Positions 9,262-18,481 of a stretch of 64,000 bases of DNA are shown here, in pieces. Origin of the DNA: Verrucomicrobiia bacterium (GTDB lineage Bacteria > Verrucomicrobiota > Verrucomicrobiia > Limisphaerales > JADLHS01); the NCBI GenBank assembly GCA_026125285.1, contig JAHCLO010000032.1, forward strand, positions 1 to 64,000. The letters are read 5' to 3'. Position 1 is the stretch's first letter, and each line of letters opens with the position of its first letter. A program made the translations under genes and the position numbers. Below the pieces are notes generated by a model, which saw nothing but the letters and a program-made list of their open reading frames with translations, was not told the origin of the DNA and did no database searches.

Positions 9262-10002
9262 GTGACCGGAGCCATTCTCAACGCCGCAGGGATTATGATC
9301 GGTGGGGTGGTGGGGTTGGCGCGCAGCACCCCACTCGCCCCGCAGTCGCAGATGTTTTTCAAAACGGCGCTGGGTGTGTTCACCGCCTTCTTCGGACTGC
9401 GATTGACGTGGTTGAGCTTGAGCGGACCGTTCCCGGCCATCCTGAAGCAAATCGTCATCGCTTTGCTGGCCGTAATGCTCGGCAAGCTGCTGGGTAAACT
9501 GCTGGGGCTCCAAAAGGCTTCAAATCACCTGGGCCAGTACGCGCGGCGTCTGATTGAGAACAACCGCCCTGGCGATCCGCACCGGGCCAGCAATGGTCTG
9601 AACGCCTGCGCGGTTTTGTTCTGCGCCGCGCCGCTGGGCATTCTCGGCGCCGTGCAGGATGGATTGCCGCCGGGCGCCGACGGATCGGGTTACTTCTATA
9701 CCTTGGCCGTGAAAGCATTGATGGACGGACTGGCCATGACGGGTTTTGTGGCCTTGTTCGGGGCTGGGGCGATGCTATCGGCGCTACCGGTGTTCGTGTT
9801 TCAAGCGAGCATCACGCTGGTGTGCAGTCTGTATGCCGAGCCGTTTCTGCGCCTGCACGGCCTGCTGGATTCGGTCAATTCAGTGAGCGGGTTGATCGTC
9901 GCCACGGTGGCGCTGGTCATTTTTGAAGTCAAGAAAGTGGAGCTCGCGGATTTTCTGCCGAGCCTCGCCGTGGCCCCGCTCATCACTTGGATTTGGCGAT
10001 AG
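9262..10002 (+). CDS. DUF554 family membrane protein
   Basis: 246 residues from GTG at 9262. That start gives MTGAILNAAGIMIGGVVG, the usual N-terminus of the family; a TTG at 9250 would add four residues. Several hydrophobic helices follow (IVIALLAVMLGKLLGKLLGL, ACAVLFCAAPLGILGAVQDG, GLIVATVALVIFEV). DUF554 proteins are inner-membrane proteins, sometimes described as possible transporters, with no settled function. No adjacent gene suggests a pathway. Confidence 0.87.
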   Translation: MTGAILNAAGIMIGGVVGLARSTPLAPQSQMFFKTALGVFTAFFGLRLTWLSLSGPFPAILKQIVIALLAVMLGKLLGKLLGLQKASNHLGQYARRLIENNRPGDPHRASNGLNACAVLFCAAPLGILGAVQDGLPPGADGSGYFYTLAVKALMDGLAMTGFVALFGAGAMLSALPVFVFQASITLVCSLYAEPFLRLHGLLDSVNSVSGLIVATVALVIFEVKKVELADFLPSLAVAPLITWIWR

Positions 10003-10163
10003 TTGCGGCCTCGTGCCATTCACCGGCCGTGTGGCCCCGCGCCGGTGCCCAGCCATACGGTTATCCCCGTACAACGCCATCCGTATTAATCCTCTTGCCG
10101 AATCGGGTTAAAAAATTTGCTTTGGAAATCTGCTGATCCTATTTTCCGCGCTCACTCACAATC

Positions 10164-10601
10164 ATGTTTAACAGTCTGAACAATCTTTTAGGCCGGCGCG
10201 CTCCCCAGAAGGGGCCGCCCCTGTATCCCGAAACGCCCGCGAGCATGTCCGCTTCGGTTCGCAACACGCCGGAGCGCAGGCAGACTTACTCCAAGATCTT
10301 TCGTTGGCGCCTGCCCGATGGCCAGACCCAGGAGCCCGCGACCGTGGAAGTGGTGGGGTCCTTCACTCACTGGCAGCGGGTGCCGATGCTGCGGGATGGC
10401 ACGCTCGACGCCTGGCACGTGGCGGTGCATCATATCGTGGGCAACCGCACGCACCATTACATGCTGTTGGTGGACGGCCAGCCGGTTTACGACAAAACGT
10501 GTGATGGACTGGCAGTGCCGCATGGCCCCGTCGAGGAGCAGTATCAACTCATGACCGATCGCGGACCGCGAGTCTTCATGTTGTTTGCGCAGGCACGGTA
10601 G
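10164..10601 (+). CDS. Stand-alone CBM48/AMPK-type glycogen-binding domain protein
   Basis: 145 residues. After a basic, Pro-rich N-terminal segment comes an early-set beta-sandwich of the isoamylase-N/CBM48 type: FRWRLPDG, ATVEVVGSFTHWQRVPM, then WHVAVHHIVGNRTHHYMLLVDGQPVYD. The GSFTHW and HHYMLLVDG blocks match the carbohydrate-facing strands of AMPK-beta-like domains. There is no catalytic domain, signal peptide or membrane segment. It probably binds glycogen or another alpha-glucan in the cytoplasm, perhaps as an adaptor. No glycogen enzyme is nearby. Confidence 0.8.
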   Translation: MFNSLNNLLGRRAPQKGPPLYPETPASMSASVRNTPERRQTYSKIFRWRLPDGQTQEPATVEVVGSFTHWQRVPMLRDGTLDAWHVAVHHIVGNRTHHYMLLVDGQPVYDKTCDGLAVPHGPVEEQYQLMTDRGPRVFMLFAQAR

Positions 10602-10807
10602 TCCGCGCCCTGGAGTTGCGGCCAGTGACTGGGTGAACAAGCCCGCGCCGGGTCAGAGTTTAACTCGGTTACCCATCGGGAACTGGTGTTCGCACGCGTT
10701 AATCCCTGAGTATTTCCACATCGCCCCACACACTTCAGAGGCAAACATTTCTGAAATTGCCGCTTCCCCCGACGGCCATTCTCCAGTAGGTAGTGCGGAC
10801 AATCCCT

Positions 10808-11881
10808 ATGAAAAGAACCTTCAAACGTCGGACGTTTCTCCAAACCACCGCGACCGCCGGCGTAGGCGCCGTGTTCGCCGGCAAATTTGCCGAACTCAAA
10901 CTCGACGCAGCTTCCGGTGACCACCGCCCAGTCGTCATCGCCAGCGCCAATGGCTTGCAGGCCGCGGCCCGGGCCATGGAATTGATCAAGCAGGGCAAGG
11001 ACGCATTGGATGCCGTCATTGCCGGAGTCAGTCTGGTGGAGGCAGACCCGGAGGATAACAGCGTGGGTTACGGCGGATTACCCAACGAAGAAGGCGTGGT
11101 GGAACTGGATGCCTCCGTCATGCATGGGCCGACAGGCCGCGGCGGTTCGGTGGCGGCCTTGCGCAACATCATGCATCCCTCGCAAGTCGCCCGGGTGGTC
11201 ATGGAGCGCACCGATCACGTGTTGCTCGTGGGCGAAGGGGCGTTGCGGTTTGCCCGGGCCCATGGTTTCAAGGAGGAGAATCTGTTAACCGAGGAAGCCC
11301 GGCAGGCGTGGTTGAAATGGAAGGAGAATCTCAGTCCCAACGACGACTGGTTGCCGTCCCACGACATCAACACCAAGGGCATTGGCAAGCTGCTGGAGGC
11401 CGCGCGCCGTCATTACGGGACGATCAACTGCAACGCGGTGGATCTCCAGGGCAACGTCTCCGGTGGCACCACCACGAGCGGCCTGGCCTTCAAAATCCCC
11501 GGGCGCGTGGGCGATTCGCCGATTCTCGGCGCGGGCCTTTATGTGGACAACGAGGTGGGGGCCGCCGGCTCGACGGGGCGCGGAGAGGCAAACCTGCTGG
11601 CGTGCAGCAGCGTCAACATCGTGGAATTCATGCGGCAGGGGAAATCACCCGAAGCCGCCTGCCGGCTCGCTTGCGAACGCATCGCGCGGCAGACCAAAAT
11701 GAAACGCCTGCTGGACGACGATGGCCGGCCCAATTTTGATGTTAAGTTCTATGCCCTCAACAAGCGTGGTGAATTCGGCGGGGCTTCGATTTGGAGCGGG
11801 GCGAAATTCGCCGTGAACACCGGGGACACGGAGAGCCGCTTGGTGGATGCCGCCTTCCTCTACAAACGCGCGACGCGTTGA
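10808..11881 (+). CDS. N4-(beta-N-acetylglucosaminyl)-L-asparaginase (Ntn hydrolase), exported
   Basis: 357 residues from ATG 10808; a GTG at 10793 is also in frame. The N-terminus KRRTFLQTTATAGVGAVFAG is a Tat-like signal. The Ntn-hydrolase body is recognisable: VGYGGLPNEEGVVELDASVM, then GTINCNAVD with the expected nucleophile Thr near residue 205, and GRVGDSPILGAGLYVDNEVGAAGSTGRGE. The enzyme matures by autocleavage before that Thr and hydrolyses GlcNAc-Asn linkages of glycopeptides. The usual His-Asp before Thr in studied homologues is Tyr-Gly here. It appears monocistronic. Confidence 0.9.
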   Translation: MKRTFKRRTFLQTTATAGVGAVFAGKFAELKLDAASGDHRPVVIASANGLQAAARAMELIKQGKDALDAVIAGVSLVEADPEDNSVGYGGLPNEEGVVELDASVMHGPTGRGGSVAALRNIMHPSQVARVVMERTDHVLLVGEGALRFARAHGFKEENLLTEEARQAWLKWKENLSPNDDWLPSHDINTKGIGKLLEAARRHYGTINCNAVDLQGNVSGGTTTSGLAFKIPGRVGDSPILGAGLYVDNEVGAAGSTGRGEANLLACSSVNIVEFMRQGKSPEAACRLACERIARQTKMKRLLDDDGRPNFDVKFYALNKRGEFGGASIWSGAKFAVNTGDTESRLVDAAFLYKRATR

Positions 11882-12046
11882 GTGAGGTGACTTTGGCACA
11901 CCCGCTCGCGGAAATGCTTGTCCGTGCGCGGCATTGCGAGCTAGGCCCGCTCAGAGTCTTGTCCGCAAATCTTTCCAGCGCTTCCACGCTTCCACGCTTC
12001 CTCACGCACTTTCCGGTTGGCTTCGCGGACAGCCGATGGAAAGAAC

Positions 12047-12730
12047 TTAACCCTCCGGCGTGAAGCCCAGCACGATATCGAACCGCGCCGCCAGTTCGCC
12101 CGCCCGCGAGTCCTTCAGCGGCTCGAAGGGCACAATTACGGAGTCCCTGGCCTTCGCATCGCGTATGCCGCGCAGGACGCCATCACGTTCGTTTTGCGGT
12201 TCGCCTTTGATGTAGCATTGCGTGGTGAATTTCTCGCGCCCTTTGATTTTGACGGCGTAGTGAATATGCGGGGTTCGGCCCGGGTAGGCCACCGGTTTGA
12301 TGGTGCGAAAGAGGTATTCGCCCGTCGAACCGGTAAGAAACCGGCCGAACCCCTGAAAATTGGAATCCTGCCTGGTGCGATTGGCGCTGCCGCTGTGCAG
12401 ATAAACGCCGTGATGATCCACCTGCCAGATCTCCACGAGCGCATTGCGCAATGGTTCGCCGCGCGCATCCAAGATGCGTCCACTGAGCCAGGTGATCGTG
12501 CCCACCGCCGGGGTGAGCGCGTCGTTGATCACGAGGAGATCGTTGTCGGTGTCCAGTGGAAGCCGGTCCGGATAGAACGGCCCTTCGGTCTGGCGGGGCG
12601 TGGGGACGAGCGCTTCCGCGAAGGCGCCGGGCACGGAGAAAAACATCGCGCCCAAGGCGAGCCGTCGGAGAAAATGACGGCGGTCACGGGCATTGAAATG
12701 GCGTGAGGAAGCAAGCCGGATCGGGTTCAT
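12047..12730 (-). CDS. Intradiol ring-cleavage dioxygenase-like protein, Tat-exported
   Basis: 227 residues from ATG 12730. The N-terminus NARDRRHFLRRLALGAMFF suggests Tat export. TEGPFYPD, GRILDARGEPLRNALVEIWQVDHHGVY and YPGRTPHIHYAV are hallmark blocks of protocatechuate 3,4-dioxygenase-type enzymes, including the Tyr and His residues expected to hold Fe(III). Secreted single-subunit members of this group are common in soil bacteria and can act on lignin- or humus-derived catechols. There is no catabolic cluster around it, so the substrate is unknown. Confidence 0.87.
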   Translation of the reverse strand: MNPIRLASSRHFNARDRRHFLRRLALGAMFFSVPGAFAEALVPTPRQTEGPFYPDRLPLDTDNDLLVINDALTPAVGTITWLSGRILDARGEPLRNALVEIWQVDHHGVYLHSGSANRTRQDSNFQGFGRFLTGSTGEYLFRTIKPVAYPGRTPHIHYAVKIKGREKFTTQCYIKGEPQNERDGVLRGIRDAKARDSVIVPFEPLKDSRAGELAARFDIVLGFTPEG

Positions 12731-12930
12731 GGCAGGAACTTGTACCACATCCGGGCCACATTCGAGCTTTTTTTCGCGGTCATCGGGAGGCAGGGTCGGA
12801 CCACAGCGACATTTTTTCTTCCATTCGCGAATTTCTGCGGCAAGGATGCGCAGGGATTTGCCAGGTGTTCCGGATCAAATGTCTGCTGCCGGATGAATTG
12901 TAGCCCGGCTCAAATTGCAAACGCCGTTCC

Positions 12931-14496
12931 ATGAAGAACTCGAACAACTCGACGCTCGGCCAGCGCTTTCTCGACAAGCTCGAATATGTCGGCAACAAGT
13001 TGCCGGACCCCGCAATGATCTTCGTTCTCGCCCTGCTCCTGACGTGGGTGGCTTCGGCACTCCTGGCCCGGGTGGATTTCACGGAGGTGGATCCACGTTC
13101 CGTGGTAATGGACGCCGCCGGGCAGGTGACTTCATCCGCGCCCATTCGCGTGAAGAACATGCTCAGTGCGGAGAATCTGACTGTATTCATCACGAAGATG
13201 GTCAAGACCTTCACGGATTTTCCGCCGCTGGGCATTGTGCTGGTCGCCATGTTGGGCGTGGCGGTGTCCGAAAGCACGGGCTTCATCAACGCCGGCATCA
13301 AGTATCTCCTGCGCCTCACGCCGCGCAAACTGCTGACGCCCGCGCTGGTGCTCGTGGCCATCATCAGTCATTCGGCGGGCGACACGGGTTACGTGCTGGT
13401 GATTCCTCTGGGGGGGCTGGTCTTTGCCGCTGCCGGACGACATCCGGTCGCCGGCATTGCCGCAGCGTTCGCCGGCGTCTCGGGCGGATTCAGCGCCACG
13501 TTTTTACCCTCCAGCCTTGATCCACTGCTGCAAGGCTTCACGCAATCCGCGGCGCAGATCATTGATCCCAGCCGCACCGTGAACCCTTTGTGCAACTGGT
13601 ATTTCATGAGCGCTTCGGCTTTGCTCATCATCGGCGCGGCCTGGTTTTTGACGGATCGAGTCATTGAACCCCGGCTCAAGCACCTGCCCGTGGATGGCAC
13701 GGGTCACGAGGGCCATGATCTGCATCAGTTGTCCGACGCGGAGCGCCACGGCTTCTGGGCCGGCCTCAGCACGTTTGGTCTCCTGGTCGTTTTGCTGGCG
13801 CTGGCGGCAGCGCCCGAGACCTCGCCCTTGCGCGGCAAGGATGGCGCCCTGACCTCCCACGGCGCGCCGCTGATGGAGGCGATAGTACCGTTGATCGCCA
13901 TTTTCTTCCTGCTGCCGGGCATTGTGCATGGTTACGTGGCCGGCACGGTCAAATCGCATCGCGACATCGTACAGGGCATGAGCAAGGGGATGGGTGGCAT
14001 GGGCTACTACCTCGTCATGGCGTTCTTCGCGGCGCAATTTACGTACGTCTTCCGCGAGTCCAACGTGGGTGCGCTGGTCGCCATCAAAGGCGCCAGCCTT
14101 CTACAGGCGCTGCAAATGCCGGGGCCGGTCACCATCGTGGGCATCATTTTGCTCACGATGCTGGTGAACATGCTGATCGGATCGGCGTCGGCCAAATGGG
14201 CGTTGTTGGGGCCCATCTTTGTGCCGATGCTGATGCAACTGGGCTTCTCACCCGAACTGACCCAGGCCTCCTATCGCATCGGCGATTCCAGCACGAACAT
14301 CGTCACACCGCTGCTGCCGTATTTTCCGCTCATCGTGGTTTACTGCCAGCGCCACGCCAAAACCGCCGGCATGGGCACGCTGATTTCCACGATGCTGCCG
14401 TACTCAATTCTGTTTGTGATTACCTGGACCTGCCTGCTGATGTTGTGGTGGGGACTCGGCCTGCCGTTGGGCCTCCAGGCGAGCTACACGCCGTAA
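12931..14496 (+). CDS. AbgT family transporter
   Basis: 521 residues with about 11-13 hydrophobic helices. The N-terminus (LGQRFLDKLEYVGNKLPDPAMIFVLALL) and the later NMLIGSASAKWALLGPIFVPMLM and YRIGDSSTNIVTPLLPYFPLIV are the conserved AbgT hairpin and helix regions. Family members import p-aminobenzoyl-glutamate or export sulfonamide-type antimetabolites using proton or sodium gradients. It is convergent with the cupredoxin-cytochrome gene and appears monocistronic. Confidence 0.93.
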   Translation: MKNSNNSTLGQRFLDKLEYVGNKLPDPAMIFVLALLLTWVASALLARVDFTEVDPRSVVMDAAGQVTSSAPIRVKNMLSAENLTVFITKMVKTFTDFPPLGIVLVAMLGVAVSESTGFINAGIKYLLRLTPRKLLTPALVLVAIISHSAGDTGYVLVIPLGGLVFAAAGRHPVAGIAAAFAGVSGGFSATFLPSSLDPLLQGFTQSAAQIIDPSRTVNPLCNWYFMSASALLIIGAAWFLTDRVIEPRLKHLPVDGTGHEGHDLHQLSDAERHGFWAGLSTFGLLVVLLALAAAPETSPLRGKDGALTSHGAPLMEAIVPLIAIFFLLPGIVHGYVAGTVKSHRDIVQGMSKGMGGMGYYLVMAFFAAQFTYVFRESNVGALVAIKGASLLQALQMPGPVTIVGIILLTMLVNMLIGSASAKWALLGPIFVPMLMQLGFSPELTQASYRIGDSSTNIVTPLLPYFPLIVVYCQRHAKTAGMGTLISTMLPYSILFVITWTCLLMLWWGLGLPLGLQASYTP

Positions 14497-14509
14497 CTCA
14501 CGCCAACCC

Positions 14510-16390
14510 TCAATGCTTGTGCTCGTGTGTCGGCGGTTTGCCGGCAAATTCCATGAACGCAAGGAGGTCCAGGATTTCCTCCTTGGAAAGCGGGTTGAGC
14601 AGGCCCAGCGGCATCAGGGATGAATTCTGCGGATGCTGCGCCTGAATCTCGGCCTTGGGTAACGTCTGGATCAACGCGTCAGAAGGGCCGGTTTGCACCG
14701 TTAACTGGTCCGCTGCCTCTGAAACGATCATGCCGAACAACGGCTCGCCGTTCTTCAACTCAAACTCGAAGTTCCGATAGCGATTGCTGATGACGAGCGA
14801 GGGTTCAAGAATCTGGCGCAGGACCTCGGTGCGATCATGGTTGAACCGCGCGAGCACATCGGTCAGATCGGGGCCATAAGGAATTCCTTCCGTGCCGAGC
14901 TGGTGGCAGGCGGCGCAGGCGAGTTTGGTAAACAGTTCCCGGCCGCGCGTGAAGTTCCGCCCCGAATCCATTTGGGCCAGATCCGGTGCGAGGTCCTCAG
15001 TTCTCCATTCTGTGACCGTTGGCGGCGGCGCGGCGGCCCGGTTTGCCAGATAAGTTTCCACGTCCTCCACCACGGCCATGTTCCCAAACATGCGCCGCCA
15101 GTGACCGGGGAACGTGCAGACGTAAGGATAATCGCCCGGCGCATCCGGTGCCTGGAAAGCCACTCGCACCGTCTGACCGGGATCGGCCATGACGGTGGCG
15201 TGCAGGACGCTGGGCGAGTCCGGCACATATAATCGGCCTTGCGCATCCGGCGTGGGCGGCATTTTTTCCGCCGCCATGCCGATTTCCTCCAGCGCTCCTG
15301 GCTTCGTGATGACCAGATTGTGCGGCATGGCGTCATCATTTTGCAGGAGGATCTCCACCGGCTTGCCGACTTCCACCACGATGAGGTTTTGATCGTAAAG
15401 CATCTGCTCCGGCACCGTGCGAAGGAGAATCACGGTGCTGCCGAGTCCGCGCAATTCCTTGCCCACCGCCGCGGCCTGCTCGGCTGGCAACAGCGAAGCA
15501 AGGTCCGTGGCAAACTGGACCGCATTTATGAAATTCGCCCCGGATCGCTCGGTGGCCGGGGTGTCCTGCAACTCCTTGAGGAGATGCCCGAGCAATGGCC
15601 CGACTTGGTCTTTGGGCCAGTGCAGCTTGGAGATTCGCTGCAGACTCGCGAGGGCGGCGGACTTTTCAACGTCGGTTTGCAGAAGCAAAGCCAGCGTTTT
15701 GAAAACCTCGGATTCGTGGCCCGGTACGGCGACGATCGCACTGATGGCGGCCCGGCGCACTTCGGGGGAATCAGCCCGTTGCAGCAAAGGCTCGATCTTC
15801 GAGTAAAGGCCCGCGCGCAGGGCCGGGTCACGAATCAACGGAATCCCCCAGAGTAAATCAGCAAACCGATCTGGCATCGGCTGCGCCTGATCCCAAGCCC
15901 GCCCGAATGAAGCGTCCGCCGTGACGAGGCCGGCCCAGCCGAGTTGTCGCGTGAACGCCAGTTGGGATTCCGTGGCGAGTGTCTCCAGTGTGGTCCGTTT
16001 GGCCGTCAACACCTCCGGCTTGCTTTGAAGCAGAATCGGCGACAGATCTTGGAGCACGGGTTCGGACGTCTCGCCCTTTCGATCCAGTTCCGCCAGGCCG
16101 GCGAGCAGTTCCGTGAGGCGGTCAGTGTTGCGCAGCTTCGCCAGCCCATCCAGTGCCTCCAAGCGGTGTTTCCTTTCCAATCCCTGGCGTTGAAGCAGTG
16201 CCACATAGACGAACTCGCCACGCGGCGCGGCGAGCAATTCCTGATTCGACAAGCGGCCCAACACATAGGCCGCGGCTGTTGGGCTTTTGGGCAGGAAGAA
16301 GGTCTTTCCCGTTGGCTCCTCCTTGGCTCGCACCGGCGTGAGGACAACGATCATCAAAAGTGTCAAGGCTACGACGCGTAACAAATTCAT
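14510..16390 (-). CDS. Exported HEAT-like/cupredoxin/c-type cytochrome fusion
   Basis: 626 residues with a signal peptide (LLRVVALTLLMIVVLTPVRA). Residues about 40-320 are helical, HEAT-like. Residues about 330-440 form a plastocyanin-type domain with a likely copper site: His in AMPHNLV near 356, and the Cys, His and Met in YVCTFPGHWRRM near 424-433. A haem-c site CAACH follows near 491 in a domain like the PVC-group haem-binding domain (NRYRNFEFELKNGEPLFGMI; MPLGLLNPLSKEEILDLLAF). It should move electrons in the periplasm, often beside membrane-bound dehydrogenases, but no redox partner is adjacent. Confidence 0.88.
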   Translation of the reverse strand: MNLLRVVALTLLMIVVLTPVRAKEEPTGKTFFLPKSPTAAAYVLGRLSNQELLAAPRGEFVYVALLQRQGLERKHRLEALDGLAKLRNTDRLTELLAGLAELDRKGETSEPVLQDLSPILLQSKPEVLTAKRTTLETLATESQLAFTRQLGWAGLVTADASFGRAWDQAQPMPDRFADLLWGIPLIRDPALRAGLYSKIEPLLQRADSPEVRRAAISAIVAVPGHESEVFKTLALLLQTDVEKSAALASLQRISKLHWPKDQVGPLLGHLLKELQDTPATERSGANFINAVQFATDLASLLPAEQAAAVGKELRGLGSTVILLRTVPEQMLYDQNLIVVEVGKPVEILLQNDDAMPHNLVITKPGALEEIGMAAEKMPPTPDAQGRLYVPDSPSVLHATVMADPGQTVRVAFQAPDAPGDYPYVCTFPGHWRRMFGNMAVVEDVETYLANRAAAPPPTVTEWRTEDLAPDLAQMDSGRNFTRGRELFTKLACAACHQLGTEGIPYGPDLTDVLARFNHDRTEVLRQILEPSLVISNRYRNFEFELKNGEPLFGMIVSEAADQLTVQTGPSDALIQTLPKAEIQAQHPQNSSLMPLGLLNPLSKEEILDLLAFMEFAGKPPTHEHKH

Positions 16391-16517
16391 GGCAACGACC
16401 GGGGAAGCTAGGGTCCCGGCGGAGCGGGGTCAATCCGGGGAATCGTGAGGAATACCAGGCAACTATTGGCTTGTGCCCGCTGGTTCGATCACTCGACCAT
16501 GCGCCGCCGACGCGAAC

Positions 16518-16937
16518 ATGAATATCCTTGAAGACATCCGGCAACTGAGGACGGACGCGGGTGTGCTGCGAAAGTTTGGCCTGGTCGTGGGCGGCGTGTT
16601 GACAGGATTGGGCCTGCTGTTTCTGTGGCGGCACAAGTTGTATTATCCCTATTTTCTCTGGCCCGGCGTGGTACTGGTCTTTTTCGGCGCGGTCTGGCCC
16701 CGAGCCTTGAAGTGGGTTTACCTCGTCTGGATGAGTGCCGCCTTCGTGCTGGGCTTTGCCATGGCTCACGTGATTCTCACGTTGTTGTTCTTTGTGATCA
16801 TTACGCCCGTGGGGTTGGTGGCACGCCTGGCCGGGAAGGATTTCCTCCGTTTGAAATTGAATCGTGTGGCGAAGAGTTACTGGCTGCCGCGGGAACAACG
16901 GGTGAAACCGCCAGCGGATTACGAAAAGCAGTATTGA
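16518..16937 (+). CDS. SxtJ-like small membrane protein
   Basis: 139 residues from ATG 16518. Three to four hydrophobic helices are visible (FGLVVGGVLTGLGLLFLW, YPYFLWPGVVLVFFGAVW, VYLVWMSAAFVLGFAMAHVILTLLFFVIITPVGLV), and the tail has the RLKLNRVAKSYWLPRE block common to SxtJ-family proteins. The function is unknown; in many genomes members sit near carbamoyltransferases, which are absent here. It is convergent with hoxH. Confidence 0.7.
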   Translation: MNILEDIRQLRTDAGVLRKFGLVVGGVLTGLGLLFLWRHKLYYPYFLWPGVVLVFFGAVWPRALKWVYLVWMSAAFVLGFAMAHVILTLLFFVIITPVGLVARLAGKDFLRLKLNRVAKSYWLPREQRVKPPADYEKQY

Positions 16938-17031
16938 AGCCCGACGCACGACGTCGAGCGCAGTTCCATTGTTGTATGGAGCAGGTGGGCTGTCACCCGC
17001 ACCCAGCGTCGGCCAGCTTGGTTCGCTGGAG

Positions 17032-18456
17032 TTACCCGCGCACGGTTTCGTTCAACACCGAACCATCCGCGCTGATCAGGCGCACCTGCATGGGCATCTG
17101 GCCGACGGCGTGCGTCGAGCAACTCAGGCAGGGATCATAGCAACGGATGCCGTGCTCGATGCGGTTGAGCATGGGTTCGGGAATGTCATTGCCGCGCACG
17201 TAATGCCGCGCGATCTGCGCCACGGTCTGATTCATGGCCAGATTGTTCTGACCGGTGGCCACAATCAGATTCACCTTTTTGAGCAGCCCGTTGCGGTCAA
17301 CGGTGTAGTCATGGAACAGCGTGCCGCGCGGAGCCTCGCTTACCCCCACACCGCGCAGACTATTGATGCCGGCATCGGCGCGCAGGTAATCGCTGAACAT
17401 TTCCGGATCGTCGAGGTAGCGCTCGATATATTCGAGCGACGCCAGGATTTCGATGAGCCGCGCGTAATGGTAAAGGAACGAGGAGGAAACCGCGCCGCGG
17501 CCCATTTTCTTGAAGAGCTTGAGTTCCGCATCCGCCTTGGGCACGCCCATTTGTTCGGCGACATTCAGCCGGGCCAGCGGACCCACGCGATACATGCCGT
17601 CGGGCATGCCCAGCGGGCTGTAGTAGGGCGATTTCAGGTAGGACGAGCTTTGCACTGATTCGCCGATGTACTCAAAATACCTCTGCGGGTCCAACTGGTC
17701 GGCAATGATGCTGCCGCTGCTATCCACAAAGCGCAGGTTCCCTCCGTGATGTTCCCAGGTGCCGTCTTCGGTCACGAGGCCCATGAACAGCGAGGAAAAA
17801 TTTCCGAAAATCTGAACTTCGCGTTTGTGCGTCTCCAGCGTCTTCTTGAACAGATTGAACGCAACCTGGGTCGTGGCGAACGCTTCGGGCAGCCACGCAC
17901 GAATCTTGTCGCGTCCCGCTTCCGTGAGCGCGTTGCGCACGCCGCCCGGCACGGCCCAGGCGGGATGGATTTTTTTGCCCCCCAGAATCTCAATGATTTC
18001 CTGTCCGAACTGCCGCAGGCGGATGCCCGCGCGGGCCAGGTCGGCGTTGGCGGCAATCAGTCCAAAAACATTGCGCTGGGGTTGCGGCGTGTCCCAGCCC
18101 AGCAAAAAGTCCGGCGCGCTCAGATGGAAGAAACTCAACGCGTGGCTCTGCACCAGTTGACCGAGATTCATCAGACGGCGGAGTTTGTCGGCCGCGGGCG
18201 GGATGTTGACAGCCATGATGGCGTCGCCGGCTTTGGCCGAGGCGAGCAAATGACTGACCGGGCAAATCCCGCAAATACGCGGCGTGATGCCGGGCATTTC
18301 GTGGTAAGGCCGCCCTTCACAGAATTTCTCGAAGCCGCGGAACTCGACCACATGAAATTCGGCGTCGGACACGTTGCCGGCGTCATCCATGAAGATGCTG
18401 ATCTTGGCGTGGCCCTCGATGCGGGTTACCGGATCAATGACGATGCGTTTTGACAT
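17032..18456 (-). CDS. hoxH: NAD-linked [NiFe] hydrogenase large subunit HoxH
   Basis: 474 residues from ATG 18456. The N-terminal motif RICGICPVSH (near residue 50) and the C-terminal DPCLSCSTHA supply the four cysteines that hold the Ni-Fe centre. About 20 residues after the last motif (ending NETVRG) form the extension normally removed by a maturation protease (HoxW). VTRIEGHAKISIF at the N-terminus is also typical. It is the last gene of hoxEFUYH, 25 bp after hoxY. The enzyme interconverts H2 and protons plus electrons, exchanged with NAD(H) through HoxFU. Confidence 0.95.
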   Translation of the reverse strand: MSKRIVIDPVTRIEGHAKISIFMDDAGNVSDAEFHVVEFRGFEKFCEGRPYHEMPGITPRICGICPVSHLLASAKAGDAIMAVNIPPAADKLRRLMNLGQLVQSHALSFFHLSAPDFLLGWDTPQPQRNVFGLIAANADLARAGIRLRQFGQEIIEILGGKKIHPAWAVPGGVRNALTEAGRDKIRAWLPEAFATTQVAFNLFKKTLETHKREVQIFGNFSSLFMGLVTEDGTWEHHGGNLRFVDSSGSIIADQLDPQRYFEYIGESVQSSSYLKSPYYSPLGMPDGMYRVGPLARLNVAEQMGVPKADAELKLFKKMGRGAVSSSFLYHYARLIEILASLEYIERYLDDPEMFSDYLRADAGINSLRGVGVSEAPRGTLFHDYTVDRNGLLKKVNLIVATGQNNLAMNQTVAQIARHYVRGNDIPEPMLNRIEHGIRCYDPCLSCSTHAVGQMPMQVRLISADGSVLNETVRG

Positions 18457-18481
18457 AAAAAACGTATGGGACCGATGGGGC

